This document shows positions 1 through 9,354 of a stretch of DNA of 64,000 bases, in pieces (positions within the stretch are counted from its first letter, which is position 1; every line of letters starts with the position of its first letter). Source of the DNA: a bacterium (GTDB lineage Bacteria > UBP6 > UBA1177); assembly GCA_017405875.1 (NCBI GenBank), contig JAFQZM010000029.1, positions 1 through 64,000 of the forward strand, written 5' to 3'. The notes under the pieces were generated by a model, which saw nothing but the letters and a program-made list of their open reading frames with translations, did not search any database and was not told the origin of the DNA. The position numbers and the translations under genes are program-made.

Positions 1-423
1 ACCGAAATCGAGCTCGGAAATGTCTTTTCCGTCATCATCGACTATACGCAGAGCAGCAGGAAGTTTTTCCAGCTGAACATCGCCTTTTGACTGTTTGCCT
101 GATTCGACGGTGATGTCACTGCTACTATCGCTGTAACCGGTTTTTGTCACAAAAAGCGTGTAAGTTCCGGTTGCAACTTCATTGAACTCGAACTGACCGT
201 CACTGCCTGTAACAGTTTTCAAACCGACCGGCTGAAGCTCTACACCGGCATTGATTATGGATTCACCCGTAGCCTTGTCGGTAACAATACCGTAAATCGA
301 ACCGGGCTCGCCGGAATCGTTGCTACCTGAACCGCCGCTGCCTGATCCTTCCGAACCGCCGCAGGAAACGAGAATTAAACTGAAAATCAAGACTAAAGTT
401 ATTAAAATAATTGATTTTTTCAT
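1..423 (-). CDS. Lipoprotein with carboxypeptidase-regulatory-like domain (C-terminus off the left edge)
   Basis: This is the N-terminal 141 codons of a lipoprotein; the rest lies beyond the window. I translated it from the ATG at 421-423, which has a good ribosome site (AGGAGGATGAT) just upstream. It opens with a Lys-rich n-region, a hydrophobic stretch and a lipobox ending VSC-GG, then a Gly/Ser linker. A CarboxypepD_reg-like beta-sandwich follows (SIYGIVTDKATGE to GKQSKGDVQLEK), then the start of a BACON-like domain (LRIVDDDGKDISELDFG). It is nearly identical in this part to the head of the lipoprotein at 11353-13584 and close to that at 444-2939, so it is a paralogue. Its variable middle and C-terminus cannot be seen. 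Confidence 0.85.
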   Translation of the reverse strand, partial: MKKSIILITLVLIFSLILVSCGGSEGSGSGGSGSNDSGEPGSIYGIVTDKATGESIINAGVELQPVGLKTVTGSDGQFEFNEVATGTYTLFVTKTGYSDSSSDITVESGKQSKGDVQLEKLPAALRIVDDDGKDISELDFG

Positions 424-443
424 ATCATCCTCCTTTATTTGAT

Positions 444-2939
444 TTACCTCACACAACGGACATATATGGGGTATGACACAGTATTTCCGTTGCTATATAA
501 GTTGACCGTTTTCTCACTAATTAAATGTCCGGTCATACCGATATTTTCGAAATTTATAAGCCATGCTTGACCATTATAATGATAAAAAAGGGAGGAAGAC
601 CAAAACCTGCCTGATGGCATATCGGGAAAATCAGAATAAGGAGAACTTAATTTACTATAATTCTCAAGAGAGGCCAATTCATTTTTGTTAGGTAATCTCC
701 AGTCAGAATATCCTGCATAATTCAAATCTTCACAATATTTTAAAGCTTCTTGCCATTTTTTATTCATTCCATAAGTCTTCTGCCACATAAGTCCTGTAAC
801 AGAATCAACCACGACATCGTTATTAACCTTAAGGAAAGAACCTTTCGGCAGTTCATTTCCTCGAACACATAAAGCATGTTGGTTTTCTTCTTGCGTCGAA
901 GAAATACTTCCATCATACATATTAACAGCATATTGAGATTTAGAAGTCCATACATAATAGAAAGGTACTTGTACTTGCGCAGTTCCAGTAGATTTCATAT
1001 CTGGAAAATATGTTGTATCTACAGCTGAAGCATATCTGTTGTTATCAACAATTGAAAGAAGTTCTTGCGGATTTGGCAAACGCCAGTCATTATGTGCGCC
1101 ATAATTTGAATTTTCGCAATAAGTTTTTGCATTTGACCAAGTAATTGCAGAAGAAAGTATTTGTTGCCATTCAAGATCAGTATTGTTATCTATAATTGTT
1201 TTTTCACTTGCTACAGTGTCGTCAATAGTGAAACTCTGAGGAAGACAATATCCGAGGGCAGCATATTGTGCATCCTGACCGTAAAAATCATCTGTTGAAG
1301 AGAACTGGCAAGTTGTTGCTGAAGAAGAAGCATTAAAGCAGCCTGTTTGTCCTGTACAGATACTGCCAAAAGCCTTTTTAACACACTTTGTTCCGTTCCA
1401 CTTATACCCGTTTTTACATTCGCAAGAATAATCCTGCCACGAAGTCGCTGTGCAACCAGTAGAATTGGCGACTTCATCACATGGCTCATAATCACATGGG
1501 CTTGTGCATTCTGAATAATACCTATAATGCGTGCTGTCGCATTTATATTTACATTCATTTGAACTTGCTGTTTCGCTGTAAACTCCAATCGTTGACGGTT
1601 GCCAGCCGTTAGTACTGCTCCAAGTCTGGGTTATGCTTGAAACCGTGTTCCACTGCGCATTTGCCGGCAATCCTGTGCATAAAGCAGTTTTTGTGTTCGA
1701 AACGCACTGGTTGTCGTCACGGTGATAACTGTTTGTGCATTTGTAGCGGCATTCTCCTGCCGTTTCACTGTAACTTGATGCATAGCTTGCAGGAATCCAC
1801 TCTTCACCGTTCCAAATCTGGGTAAATTTTCCCTCAGCACCACCGTCATTCCAATCAGTGTTGGCAGGTTTTGATGCACAATCTTCTGTTTTTGTGTTCG
1901 AAACACACTGGTTGTTTTCATGATGGTAATTGTCTACACATTTATATTTACATTCGTTTGTGCCTGCTGTTTCACTGTAACTTCCGGTCGTTGACGGAAT
2001 CCATTCAGACCCGTTCCAAGTCTGTGTTATACTCGAAGCTGTGTTCCAGTGTGCATTTGCAGGAAGTCCTGTGCAGTTTGCAGTCTGAGTGTCTGCTTCG
2101 CATTTTGAATTTTTCAAAGTGTAGTTGGTTTTGCATTTGAAACGGCATTCCGTTTTGCTTGATTCTTCATTGTATGAGCCTTTTGCAGAAGGCTGCCATT
2201 CTTCGCCGTCCCAGCTCTGTTCGATTTCTGAAACAGTGTTCCATTCCGCATTCTCAGGCAAACCGGTGCATTCGCTTGTTTTGGTTGCTCCTTTGTTGAG
2301 AGTCGCCTTTATTGTAAGCTGTTTGTTGCCGTTGTTTGAGGTTACATGAAGTTTTGTAAGGTTTTCGCCTTCACGCAGCAGAGTTCTGTCGATTCCCACG
2401 ATGATTCCCCGCGTGTCGCCGGCTTTAAGTTCTCCTGACTCCTCGCTTAACGATATTATCCATTCCGCGGTCCAAGTGATTTTCCAGTTGAGTGAAGCGG
2501 GGCTGTCGTTAAAAATATTGAACTGACGTGAAACATCAGCAATCTCTGCTCCAAAATCAAGCTCGGAAATGTCGTTCCCTGCATCGTCAACAATTCGCAG
2601 CGTGGCAGATGCTTTCTCTAATTGGACATCGCCTTTTGACTGTTTGCCTGATTTTACGGTGATATCACTGCTGTTGTCGCTGTAGCCGGTTTTTGTCACA
2701 TACAGCGTGTACTCGCCGGCTGCAACTTCATTGAATTCAAACTGACCGTCACTGCCGGTAACAGTTTTCAAACCAATTGGCTGAAGCTCAACACCGGCAT
2801 TGATGACTGGTTCACCTGTCGCCTTGTCGGTGACAACACCGTAAATTGAACCAGGCTCACTTGATCCAGAACCACCGCAGGAAACGAAAAATGCGAGAAC
2901 CGCGAAAACCGCGGTCAAAATCGATAGTGTTTGTTTCAT
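444..2939 (-). CDS. Modular surface lipoprotein with four Cys/Trp repeats and two DUF1566 (Lcl) domains
   Basis: An 831-residue lipoprotein. The order is: signal peptide with lipobox FVSC at residues 18-21; CarboxypepD_reg-like domain (about 30-108); BACON-like domain (about 112-212); four tandem Cys/Trp-rich units of about 65 residues (219-480) with the pattern C-x-GLP-x-NA-x-WN ... QTWNG-x-xW-x-PS ... EC-x-x-KC; a Cys-rich link; then two DUF1566/Lcl_C domains, each with WRLPN-type and FWSSS-type motifs, ending YVRCVR. An AGGAGGT ribosome site precedes the ATG. DUF1566 folds are C-type-lectin-like in known members, so binding at the cell surface is a reasonable inference; the ligand is unknown. 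Paralogues lie at 1, 5555, 11353 and 13610. Confidence 0.85.
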   Translation of the reverse strand: MKQTLSILTAVFAVLAFFVSCGGSGSSEPGSIYGVVTDKATGEPVINAGVELQPIGLKTVTGSDGQFEFNEVAAGEYTLYVTKTGYSDNSSDITVKSGKQSKGDVQLEKASATLRIVDDAGNDISELDFGAEIADVSRQFNIFNDSPASLNWKITWTAEWIISLSEESGELKAGDTRGIIVGIDRTLLREGENLTKLHVTSNNGNKQLTIKATLNKGATKTSECTGLPENAEWNTVSEIEQSWDGEEWQPSAKGSYNEESSKTECRFKCKTNYTLKNSKCEADTQTANCTGLPANAHWNTASSITQTWNGSEWIPSTTGSYSETAGTNECKYKCVDNYHHENNQCVSNTKTEDCASKPANTDWNDGGAEGKFTQIWNGEEWIPASYASSYSETAGECRYKCTNSYHRDDNQCVSNTKTALCTGLPANAQWNTVSSITQTWSSTNGWQPSTIGVYSETASSNECKYKCDSTHYRYYSECTSPCDYEPCDEVANSTGCTATSWQDYSCECKNGYKWNGTKCVKKAFGSICTGQTGCFNASSSATTCQFSSTDDFYGQDAQYAALGYCLPQSFTIDDTVASEKTIIDNNTDLEWQQILSSAITWSNAKTYCENSNYGAHNDWRLPNPQELLSIVDNNRYASAVDTTYFPDMKSTGTAQVQVPFYYVWTSKSQYAVNMYDGSISSTQEENQHALCVRGNELPKGSFLKVNNDVVVDSVTGLMWQKTYGMNKKWQEALKYCEDLNYAGYSDWRLPNKNELASLENYSKLSSPYSDFPDMPSGRFWSSSLFYHYNGQAWLINFENIGMTGHLISEKTVNLYSNGNTVSYPIYVRCVR
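1500..2285 (-). repeat. Four tandem ~65-residue Cys/Trp repeat units inside the 831-aa lipoprotein
   Basis: Each unit is about 195 bases and encodes C-x5-P-x-N-x2-W-N, then TQ-W-N-G-x2-W-x-P, then E-C-x3-C and a closing Cys. The units are recognisably the same family as the nine units in the 1242-residue lipoprotein. The third unit diverges (ASKPANTDWNDGGAEG). Such arrays can expand or contract by recombination. Confidence 0.8.
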
Positions 2940-2953
2940 TTGAGACCTCCTGT

Positions 2954-4693
2954 TTAGTTTATCTTTACTATTTCAGCACTTGAATTCCGGTACTGCGGCA
3001 TGCATTCGCCTACCGGCGCACCGATGTAGGTCGGATCGGAAACTACGAACTTTCTGCCGTCCAAATCGAAGTAAGAGCCGTAGACCTCTTCATCACCGAA
3101 GTTTACAGCTGTCGCCAGATGCTGCGGATAGTGAAGGAGCACGACTTCAAGCCCGAGAAGCTCTCTTACCAGAATCGCGAACAGAATAGAGCGGTCTTCA
3201 CAGTCGGAATACGGATAATAGAAAGTTTCGTCGCCGAAAAGAGGTCTTTCATAGCCGAACTGTTCCTGATCTGTCTGGTATTGAAAAGCTGTCTGCACGA
3301 AATTCATCAGAATATTTGCCGCGTCAAGTTTGGTTTTGCCGCTTATCTGCGCTCTGAGTGCCGGATAGAGTGTATTTTTTATCTCTTCACTCAAGGAAGC
3401 ACGGACATAATCGTCCCAGCTGCCGCTCACCGGATAATCATTGTAGAAATCGATCAGATTTTTGTTGGTAATTACTTCTGCAAATGTATCCTGATACCTT
3501 CTTGACTGGAAGATTTTGCCACTGCCTTTGGACTGCCCCAGTCTGGGTGTTCCGGGCATTTTCAGCGACGCTGTCTTTTCGCGCGGAAAACTCGTTTCAT
3601 ATACCTGGTAAGTACGGCTCTGTCCGCGGGCTTCTTTATCAAGAATGTAATACTTCTTACCGTCACCTAAAATAAAATATGGATAAGTGTACAAATCAGT
3701 TCTGAAAGGAACAAGCAGGATCAGCTTGTCGCCGCTTCTTGCAAGGCGTACTTTGTATCCTGACTGAGCCAGAACAAACATCTGCAGCAGAACTGCCTCA
3801 TTGCTTTCTCCAAGGAAATGTTCACTCATAACGCGCAGCATATCGATATAGCCCCAGTCACCGAGTCTGAGATCATCTTTCAGATCGAAACAGTCTGAAA
3901 GCAGAATGTCGAAATCTTCCGATGACAACTGTTTCCAGACTTCAGCAACAGCTGCTTCTGAAACGTCAGGCAGCGAAAAACGCATCGAATCATAGAAGTG
4001 AACTTTGCAGCTTGCACCGTGATAAAGGAAATTATAATCTCTTTCATATTCTTCGATGATTCCCTCAGCCATGATCGGGTCACCTGCCGCATTGAATCTG
4101 CTGTGTTCAGTCGTCGCCATTATCGGGTCACCTGCTGCGTTGAACCTGCTGTGCTCAGTCGTAGCCATTATCGGGTCGCCTGCGGCATTCCTTCTCATAA
4201 TCGGATCGCCCGCAGCGTTTTTCATGATGGGATCTCCGGCCATGATCGGATCACCCCCATCGTTAAACCTTGCGACGGGTGCAACAGGCTTCGGTTCGTC
4301 ATAACTTTCAGCTTTTACAATTTTATTATAAGACAATTTGACGGCAGTTGTCCATTTATCATCCTTTTTCTCGTAGGGCTTTGGCGGCTCTTTGCTTTTT
4401 GGAACCGGAATCGCGGCATTTTTTTTGCGCGTTGCCCATTTCTTTTTCATCATGTCGGCGAACTTTTCGTTCACTGAACGCCTGTAGGCATCATATTCCT
4501 GCTGCTTTTTCGTTTTGTACTTTTTGTACTGTTGCAGCATATTCTGCTCGTAATCCTTTCTGCTTTTAGCTTTCTCTTTTTTGAACTCTTCTTGAGCTTT
4601 TGCCTGACGAGCCTTGTATTCCTGAAAAGTTTCGGAATATATCGGACTGATCAGAAAACATGCACAGACTGCAAATAAAATCATCCTTTTCAT
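2954..4693 (-). CDS. Secreted transglutaminase-like protein with coiled coil and GDPIM repeats
   Basis: A 579-residue exported protein. A signal peptide (about 1-20, cut after IYS) is followed by a Lys/Glu/Gln-rich segment likely to be coiled coil (21-90), a Pro/Lys linker, and six copies of the pentapeptide GDPIM (about 146-208), two of them inside a perfect 16-residue tandem repeat. The C-terminal third looks like the transglutaminase/cysteine protease fold: Cys498 in SDCEDRS, His525 in PQHLATAV and Asp553 in SDPTYIG form a plausible catalytic triad. In that superfamily members cut or cross-link peptides. The substrate is unknown. It lies 29 bases downstream of the membrane-anchored protein at 4723-5325, which may be its partner. 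The GDPIM block recurs in an otherwise unrelated lipoprotein at 27000-28643. Confidence 0.75.
   Translation of the reverse strand: MKRMILFAVCACFLISPIYSETFQEYKARQAKAQEEFKKEKAKSRKDYEQNMLQQYKKYKTKKQQEYDAYRRSVNEKFADMMKKKWATRKKNAAIPVPKSKEPPKPYEKKDDKWTTAVKLSYNKIVKAESYDEPKPVAPVARFNDGGDPIMAGDPIMKNAAGDPIMRRNAAGDPIMATTEHSRFNAAGDPIMATTEHSRFNAAGDPIMAEGIIEEYERDYNFLYHGASCKVHFYDSMRFSLPDVSEAAVAEVWKQLSSEDFDILLSDCFDLKDDLRLGDWGYIDMLRVMSEHFLGESNEAVLLQMFVLAQSGYKVRLARSGDKLILLVPFRTDLYTYPYFILGDGKKYYILDKEARGQSRTYQVYETSFPREKTASLKMPGTPRLGQSKGSGKIFQSRRYQDTFAEVITNKNLIDFYNDYPVSGSWDDYVRASLSEEIKNTLYPALRAQISGKTKLDAANILMNFVQTAFQYQTDQEQFGYERPLFGDETFYYPYSDCEDRSILFAILVRELLGLEVVLLHYPQHLATAVNFGDEEVYGSYFDLDGRKFVVSDPTYIGAPVGECMPQYRNSSAEIVKIN
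4070..4258 (-). repeat. GDPIM peptide-repeat block, copy 1
   Basis: Six GDPIM motifs are encoded here, with spacers growing from one to eleven residues (GGDPIM, AGDPIM, KNAAGDPIM, RRNAAGDPIM, then twice ATTEHSRFNAAGDPIM). The DNA is rich in GATC because Asp-Pro-Ile-Met is often spelled GAT-CCG-ATC-ATG. A second block, of six motifs, is at 27426-27533. Confidence 0.9.
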
Positions 4694-4722
4694 AGCACCA
4701 AACCTCTTGATTTATTCAGTTT

Positions 4723-5325
4723 CTATTCTTCAGCAGATTCATCTTTCTGCTTTTTAAACCTTTGTTGCATTTTCTTTCTGAAATCGTCCTCATCCTTATT
4801 GATTTTTTTCTTCTCTTCTTTTTTTACGTTGGACGACTTGCCTTCCGGGTCTTTTTCTTCCTGTTTTTCCTCCAGTTCCTCGCCGGTCTTCTTCATTTCT
4901 TCCTTTTTTTCTTCAGCGAACTTTTCACGTTCTTCTTCCGTCATCGGCTTGAAAGCGGGTTCTGCCGGTTTTGGCGCAGGTTCCGCCTTGGGCTCAGGCC
5001 TGCTGTTCCTGTTTGCGCGGTTTACTTTAACAGGCTCTTTTTTGACAGGTTCTACAACTTCCGATTCTGGTTCATGCGCAGCTTCAACTTCCGGTTCAGG
5101 CTCGTTTTCTACTTCAGCAGCAGGTTCCTGCTCAGGTTTTGCTTCAGCCCTTACCACAGGTTTGGGCGCTGTTTTTACTTCAGTTTCGATCGGTTTCTGT
5201 TCAACGACTTCTTCCTGCGGCTCTTCGCCTCCGAAGCACCCTTTAAAAAATCCGACTAATGAAACTCCTGTCAGTGCTGTTATGCACACAATTATCTGCA
5301 GGTAATTTCTGATTTTTTCGAGCAT
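4723..5325 (-). CDS. Membrane-anchored Pro/Glu/Lys-rich protein
   Basis: A 200-residue protein with one N-terminal transmembrane segment (about residues 9-30) followed by a long low-complexity region rich in Glu, Pro, Lys and Val, then a highly charged, probably helical tail (about 125-200). There is no enzymatic domain. The layout resembles the periplasm-spanning parts of TonB- or FtsN-like proteins, but no specific family motif is visible, so that is only an analogy. The start has an AGGAGGTTTAA ribosome site. It is the probable first gene of a two-gene unit with the transglutaminase-like protein, which begins 29 bases downstream. Confidence 0.65.
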   Translation of the reverse strand: MLEKIRNYLQIIVCITALTGVSLVGFFKGCFGGEEPQEEVVEQKPIETEVKTAPKPVVRAEAKPEQEPAAEVENEPEPEVEAAHEPESEVVEPVKKEPVKVNRANRNSRPEPKAEPAPKPAEPAFKPMTEEEREKFAEEKKEEMKKTGEELEEKQEEKDPEGKSSNVKKEEKKKINKDEDDFRKKMQQRFKKQKDESAEE

Positions 5326-5485
5326 TTAAACCTCCTGAAAAAGTTAAAAAAGATATTGTCATAAAAATGTCCTATCTATATTCTCCCGCTTTCTCCGAAA
5401 AGACGGGAAAAATGATCAGTTAACGCTGGTTTTGAATTACTGAATTTCATCATTTTCCCATGCAAAAACACAGATTTACCACACG

Positions 5486-5513
5486 GCTGTTCCCACCCAA
5501 AGATGGGAACAGC
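5486..5513. terminator. Perfect 10-bp hairpin downstream of the 1242-aa lipoprotein gene
   Basis: GCTGTTCCCA (5486-5495) and TGGGAACAGC (5504-5513) form a perfect 10-bp stem with an 8-base loop. It lies about 40 bases beyond the stop of the gene at 5555-9283. There is no immediate T-run on either strand, so it may be an mRNA 3'-end stabiliser or a weak terminator rather than a classical one. Confidence 0.5.
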
Positions 5514-5554
5514 TTCAAAATACCATCTGGAAATGCAGTCACTGAGATCCTCTC

Positions 5555-8500
5555 CTACCTTACACAACGGACATTTCTTTGCATCTCCTTCATAGGATAT
5601 GTATTTGTAACCATAAAAGGAGTAGCCACAAATATTCCTGTTCCGAAATGGACAATGTGATGAACTGAAGAAGACCAAAATTCTAAACTTGGCATGTCGG
5701 GAAAATCTGATGCTGGAGAAACATTGTCATAATTTATAAGCGAAGCGAGTTCGTTTCTGTTAGGTAATCTCCAATCGGAATATCCGGCATACGTCAGGTT
5801 CTCGCAATAAGAAAGAGCCTCTTTCCAGGTTTTGCCTGAAACATAATCTTTTTGCCACATTAAGCCTGTTGTCGAATCTGTAAGAACAATATTGCTGTTT
5901 ACTGTTGTGGTCGTAAATGAAGAAAGAGATAATAAATCCTTTCCCCAGACGCATCTAACCTTAACTCTATCGTCCAATGTTTTTGAAAGCGTTGATACAA
6001 AATCAAAAGCTGTGGTGATGGAATTCTCTCCCAATATCCATGCGTATTCCGGGTCTGAAACGGAGGTTTTTGAACTCCAAAGTGACATGTGTGAGATTTC
6101 TGTGAAATAATTTGGGTCATCTAATGCTACATAAATTGTTAAAAGTTCCTGAGGTGTAGGCAAGCGCCATCCGCTATCATGTCCGCCATAGTTTAAGTTA
6201 TTACAGTAATTTACAGCTTCTTCCCATGAGTAATTTCCACTTGAAATTTCTTGTTGCCATTCTAGTCCAGTGTTGTGATCAATAACGACATTTTGATCAG
6301 AAATCGTTTCGACACTCAAAGTCACAGGGATACACTTTCCTTTAGCGGCATATTGTGCATCCTGACCGTAAAAGTCAGCACTGGGAGAAGTCGGACAAGT
6401 CATTGTTTGACCATAGTTGCCTCCGTTGTGACATACTGTAACACCAGTGCAAATATTACCTAAAGCTTTTTGTTGTTTACACTGTGGATAGCTCCAGTAA
6501 TATCTATTGTCACATTCACAGGAATAATCCCGCCATGAAGTTGCATTGCAGACTGCTGTTGAATTGGCAACTTCATCACAAGGTTCGTAATCACATGGGC
6601 TTGTGCATTGGGAATTATACCAATAGTGAGTATTATCACATTTATATCTGCATTCACTTGAACTTGATTCTTCATTATAAGTACCTGTTGTCGTCGGAAC
6701 CCAGGTTAATCCGTTCCATGTCTGGGTAATGCTTGAAACACTGTTCCATGTCGCATTTGTGATTAAGCCGGTACATGAAGCAGTTTTTGTGTTGGATATA
6801 CAACTTGCTCCACCGTTTTCAGTATGGTAACTATCTGAACATTTATATCTACATTCTGAAGTGCTAGAAGTCGTATTGTATGTAGTTATATTTGATGGAG
6901 TCCACTCACTTCCGTTCCATGTCTGAATTATTGCTGAAACTGCATTCCAGCTTGCATTTGCAGGAATATCAGTGCAACTTGCAGTTCGTGTGTCAGCCTC
7001 GCATTTTGAACCGTCCCATGTGTAGTTGGTCTTGCATTTGAATCTGCATTCTGCACTGCTTGCAGTCGTGTTGTAGCTTCCGGTTGTTGACGGCTGCCAA
7101 CTTGATCCGTTCCAAGTCTGAGTGATGCTTGAAGCAGTGTTCCACTGTGCGTTTGACGGAAGTCCCGTGCAGTTTGCTGTTTTTGTGTCTGCTTCACACT
7201 TTGAGTTCTTCCAACTGTAATTTTCGTTGCATTTGAAGCGGCATTCCGATGTGCTTTCGGCTGTATTGTATGTTCCTACAGGACTCGGCTGCCATTCTTC
7301 GCCGTTCCAGGTCTGTTCTATACTCGAAACGCTGTTCCAGCTTGCATTTGCAGGAAGTCCCGTGCAGTCTACTGTCTGCTTGCTGAATTCACATCTTGAG
7401 TTTTTCCAAACATAATTTGTGTTGCATTTGAACCTGCATTCCGATGTGCTTTCAGTTTCGTTGTAACTTCCAGCTGTTGTCGGCTGCCAATTTTCTCCGT
7501 TCCATGTCTGTGTTATGCTTGATGCGCTGTTCCAGCTTGCGTTCGCCGGAAGTCCGATGCAGTTTACTGTTTGAGTGTCTGCTTCACATTGTGAATTTTT
7601 CCAACTGTAATTGGTGTTGCACCTGAATTTGCACGCATCGGAATTTTCGCCGGTGTCAAATACAGCCTGATTCGACGGAATCCACTCCGTTCCGTTCCAA
7701 GTCTGCTGAACAGATAACGACGGACTTGTCCATGCTGCACTTGCCGGCAAGCCTTCGCATTCAGCAGTTCTTGTATTTGCTTCGCAGGTCGCCCCTTTCC
7801 ATGTGTAATTGGGGTTGCATTTAAAACGGCATTCCGACATGCTTTCTTCTTCGTTGTATGTTCCTGCCGCTGAAGGTAGCCATTCTACTCCGTTCCATGT
7901 CTGCATTATGCTTGAGGCCATATTCCATGCTGCATTTTCCGGAAGTCCTGTGCAGGCTGTTGTTTTTGATTCAGGTTCACACGAACTGCCTTTCCATGTA
8001 TAGTTGGTATTGCATACAAAACGGCACTCATCACTGCTCGGCTCTTCATTGTATGTACCTTCCAACGGTGGAACCCACTCCTGACCGTTCCAGCTCTGCT
8101 CTATTTTTGAAACAACGTTCCAATGAGAATTTTCCAGGAGCCCCGTGCACTTTGAAGTCTTTTTATTGATGCACTTATTGTCTTCCCAAATATAGCCGGA
8201 ATTACATTTGAAACGGCATTCGGTCTCGCTGGATTCTTCATTGTATGTGCCTTGTGTCGAAGGTGTCCATTCTTCACCGTTCCAAGTCTGTTCGATTTCT
8301 TCAGCTTTGTTCCATTTCGCATTCTCTGGAAGATCTTCGCACACTTTTGTCCTTTTATTTGCGACACAGTTGTTGCCTGAATAACCTTCGTGGCAGATAC
8401 ATGAAAAACTTCCGTCTTCGTTCGCACAGTCGGAATGCTCTGGACATTTGTTCAGCTCAGGATCGGCGCATTCGTCTATGTCCGCGCATGTATTTTTTGA

Positions 8501-9283
8501 ATTTATCTCATAGCCGTCGTCGCATTTGCATTCGTAAGTTTCGGGTCCTGTCGACTTGCAGGTTCCGTGACCGCACGGGTTGTTCCTGCAGGAATCAAAA
8601 TTGGTCGCTTTTATCGTAAGCGCCTTATTGCCGTTGTTGGAAGTTACGTGAAGTTTTGTAAGGTTTTCACCGTCACGCAGCAAAGTGCGGTCAATATTGA
8701 CAATAATTCCCAGCGTGTTGCCTGCCCCGAGATTGCCGGACTCCTTACTTATCGACTTTATCCATTCTGCAGTTTTGATGATCTCCCAGTCTATAGCAGC
8801 TGAACTGTCGTTGAAAATGTTGAAAGAACGAGAAACATCATCTACTTCACCGCCGAAATCAAGTTCATCAATATCGTTTCCTGCGTCATCCACGATTCTC
8901 AGAGTCGCAGATTCCTTCTTAAGCTGGACATCACGGCGAACCAACCTGTCTTTCACGGTTATAACAAAATCATCGATAAGGTCGGTGTAACCGGCTTTGG
9001 AAACGGTGATAGAATAGTCTCCTGATGCAAGATTCTGAAATTCAAACATTCCGTCTGAACCGGTCAGAGTCGTATCTCCGCCTGGACGAAGCTGAACATT
9101 GGCATTCGCAACGTCTTCACCTGTGACGAAATCTGTTACGTGTCCGTAAATCCCGCCTGTGCTGCCGGTATTAGTATTTCCTGAATCACCAGTTCCGCCG
9201 CTGCCCGTTGAACCGCCGCCGCAGGCAACGAAAATCAAACTAAAAACCAAAATCAAAAGTGCTGAAATAATTGAGCTTTTCAT
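5555..9283 (-). CDS. Large modular lipoprotein with EGF modules, nine Cys/Trp repeats and two DUF1566 domains
   Basis: A 1242-residue lipoprotein. In order: signal peptide with lipobox FVAC (18-21); Gly/Ser/Thr linker; CarboxypepD_reg-like domain (about 44-121); BACON-like domain (124-226); one EGF-like module (SCRNNPCGHGTC...) and one calcium-binding-type EGF module starting DIDEC (about 231-306); nine tandem Cys/Trp-rich units of about 66 residues (311-905); a Cys-rich link; and two DUF1566/Lcl_C domains with WRLP and LWSS/FWSSS motifs, ending NVRCVR. The head and tail match the neighbouring paralogues while the EGF modules and repeat number differ. A role in surface binding or adhesion is inferred from domain types only. 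Confidence 0.85.
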   Translation of the reverse strand: MKSSIISALLILVFSLIFVACGGGSTGSGGTGDSGNTNTGSTGGIYGHVTDFVTGEDVANANVQLRPGGDTTLTGSDGMFEFQNLASGDYSITVSKAGYTDLIDDFVITVKDRLVRRDVQLKKESATLRIVDDAGNDIDELDFGGEVDDVSRSFNIFNDSSAAIDWEIIKTAEWIKSISKESGNLGAGNTLGIIVNIDRTLLRDGENLTKLHVTSNNGNKALTIKATNFDSCRNNPCGHGTCKSTGPETYECKCDDGYEINSKNTCADIDECADPELNKCPEHSDCANEDGSFSCICHEGYSGNNCVANKRTKVCEDLPENAKWNKAEEIEQTWNGEEWTPSTQGTYNEESSETECRFKCNSGYIWEDNKCINKKTSKCTGLLENSHWNVVSKIEQSWNGQEWVPPLEGTYNEEPSSDECRFVCNTNYTWKGSSCEPESKTTACTGLPENAAWNMASSIMQTWNGVEWLPSAAGTYNEEESMSECRFKCNPNYTWKGATCEANTRTAECEGLPASAAWTSPSLSVQQTWNGTEWIPSNQAVFDTGENSDACKFRCNTNYSWKNSQCEADTQTVNCIGLPANASWNSASSITQTWNGENWQPTTAGSYNETESTSECRFKCNTNYVWKNSRCEFSKQTVDCTGLPANASWNSVSSIEQTWNGEEWQPSPVGTYNTAESTSECRFKCNENYSWKNSKCEADTKTANCTGLPSNAQWNTASSITQTWNGSSWQPSTTGSYNTTASSAECRFKCKTNYTWDGSKCEADTRTASCTDIPANASWNAVSAIIQTWNGSEWTPSNITTYNTTSSTSECRYKCSDSYHTENGGASCISNTKTASCTGLITNATWNSVSSITQTWNGLTWVPTTTGTYNEESSSSECRYKCDNTHYWYNSQCTSPCDYEPCDEVANSTAVCNATSWRDYSCECDNRYYWSYPQCKQQKALGNICTGVTVCHNGGNYGQTMTCPTSPSADFYGQDAQYAAKGKCIPVTLSVETISDQNVVIDHNTGLEWQQEISSGNYSWEEAVNYCNNLNYGGHDSGWRLPTPQELLTIYVALDDPNYFTEISHMSLWSSKTSVSDPEYAWILGENSITTAFDFVSTLSKTLDDRVKVRCVWGKDLLSLSSFTTTTVNSNIVLTDSTTGLMWQKDYVSGKTWKEALSYCENLTYAGYSDWRLPNRNELASLINYDNVSPASDFPDMPSLEFWSSSVHHIVHFGTGIFVATPFMVTNTYPMKEMQRNVRCVR
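6570..8353 (-). repeat. Nine tandem ~66-residue Cys/Trp repeat units
   Basis: Nine in-frame copies of a ~198-base unit. The coded pattern is C-x-G-L-P-x-N-A-x-W-N, then I-x-QTWNG-x-x-W-x-PS, then SECRFKCN-x-NY-x-W-K-x-x-x-C. Copies 5-7 are the most alike, which suggests recent duplication; copy 4 is the most divergent. Confidence 0.85.
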
Positions 9284-9354
9284 GAAATACCCCTATAAAA
9301 AATCACAATATCATAGTTTTAAGCTATCGTTGTATGTTATTTTATCTCCTGTTC

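Noticed and set aside
5376-5678. A 100-codon minus-strand gene
   Set aside because: It mostly covers the 3' end of the large lipoprotein in another frame plus its trailing hairpin, and has no start signal.
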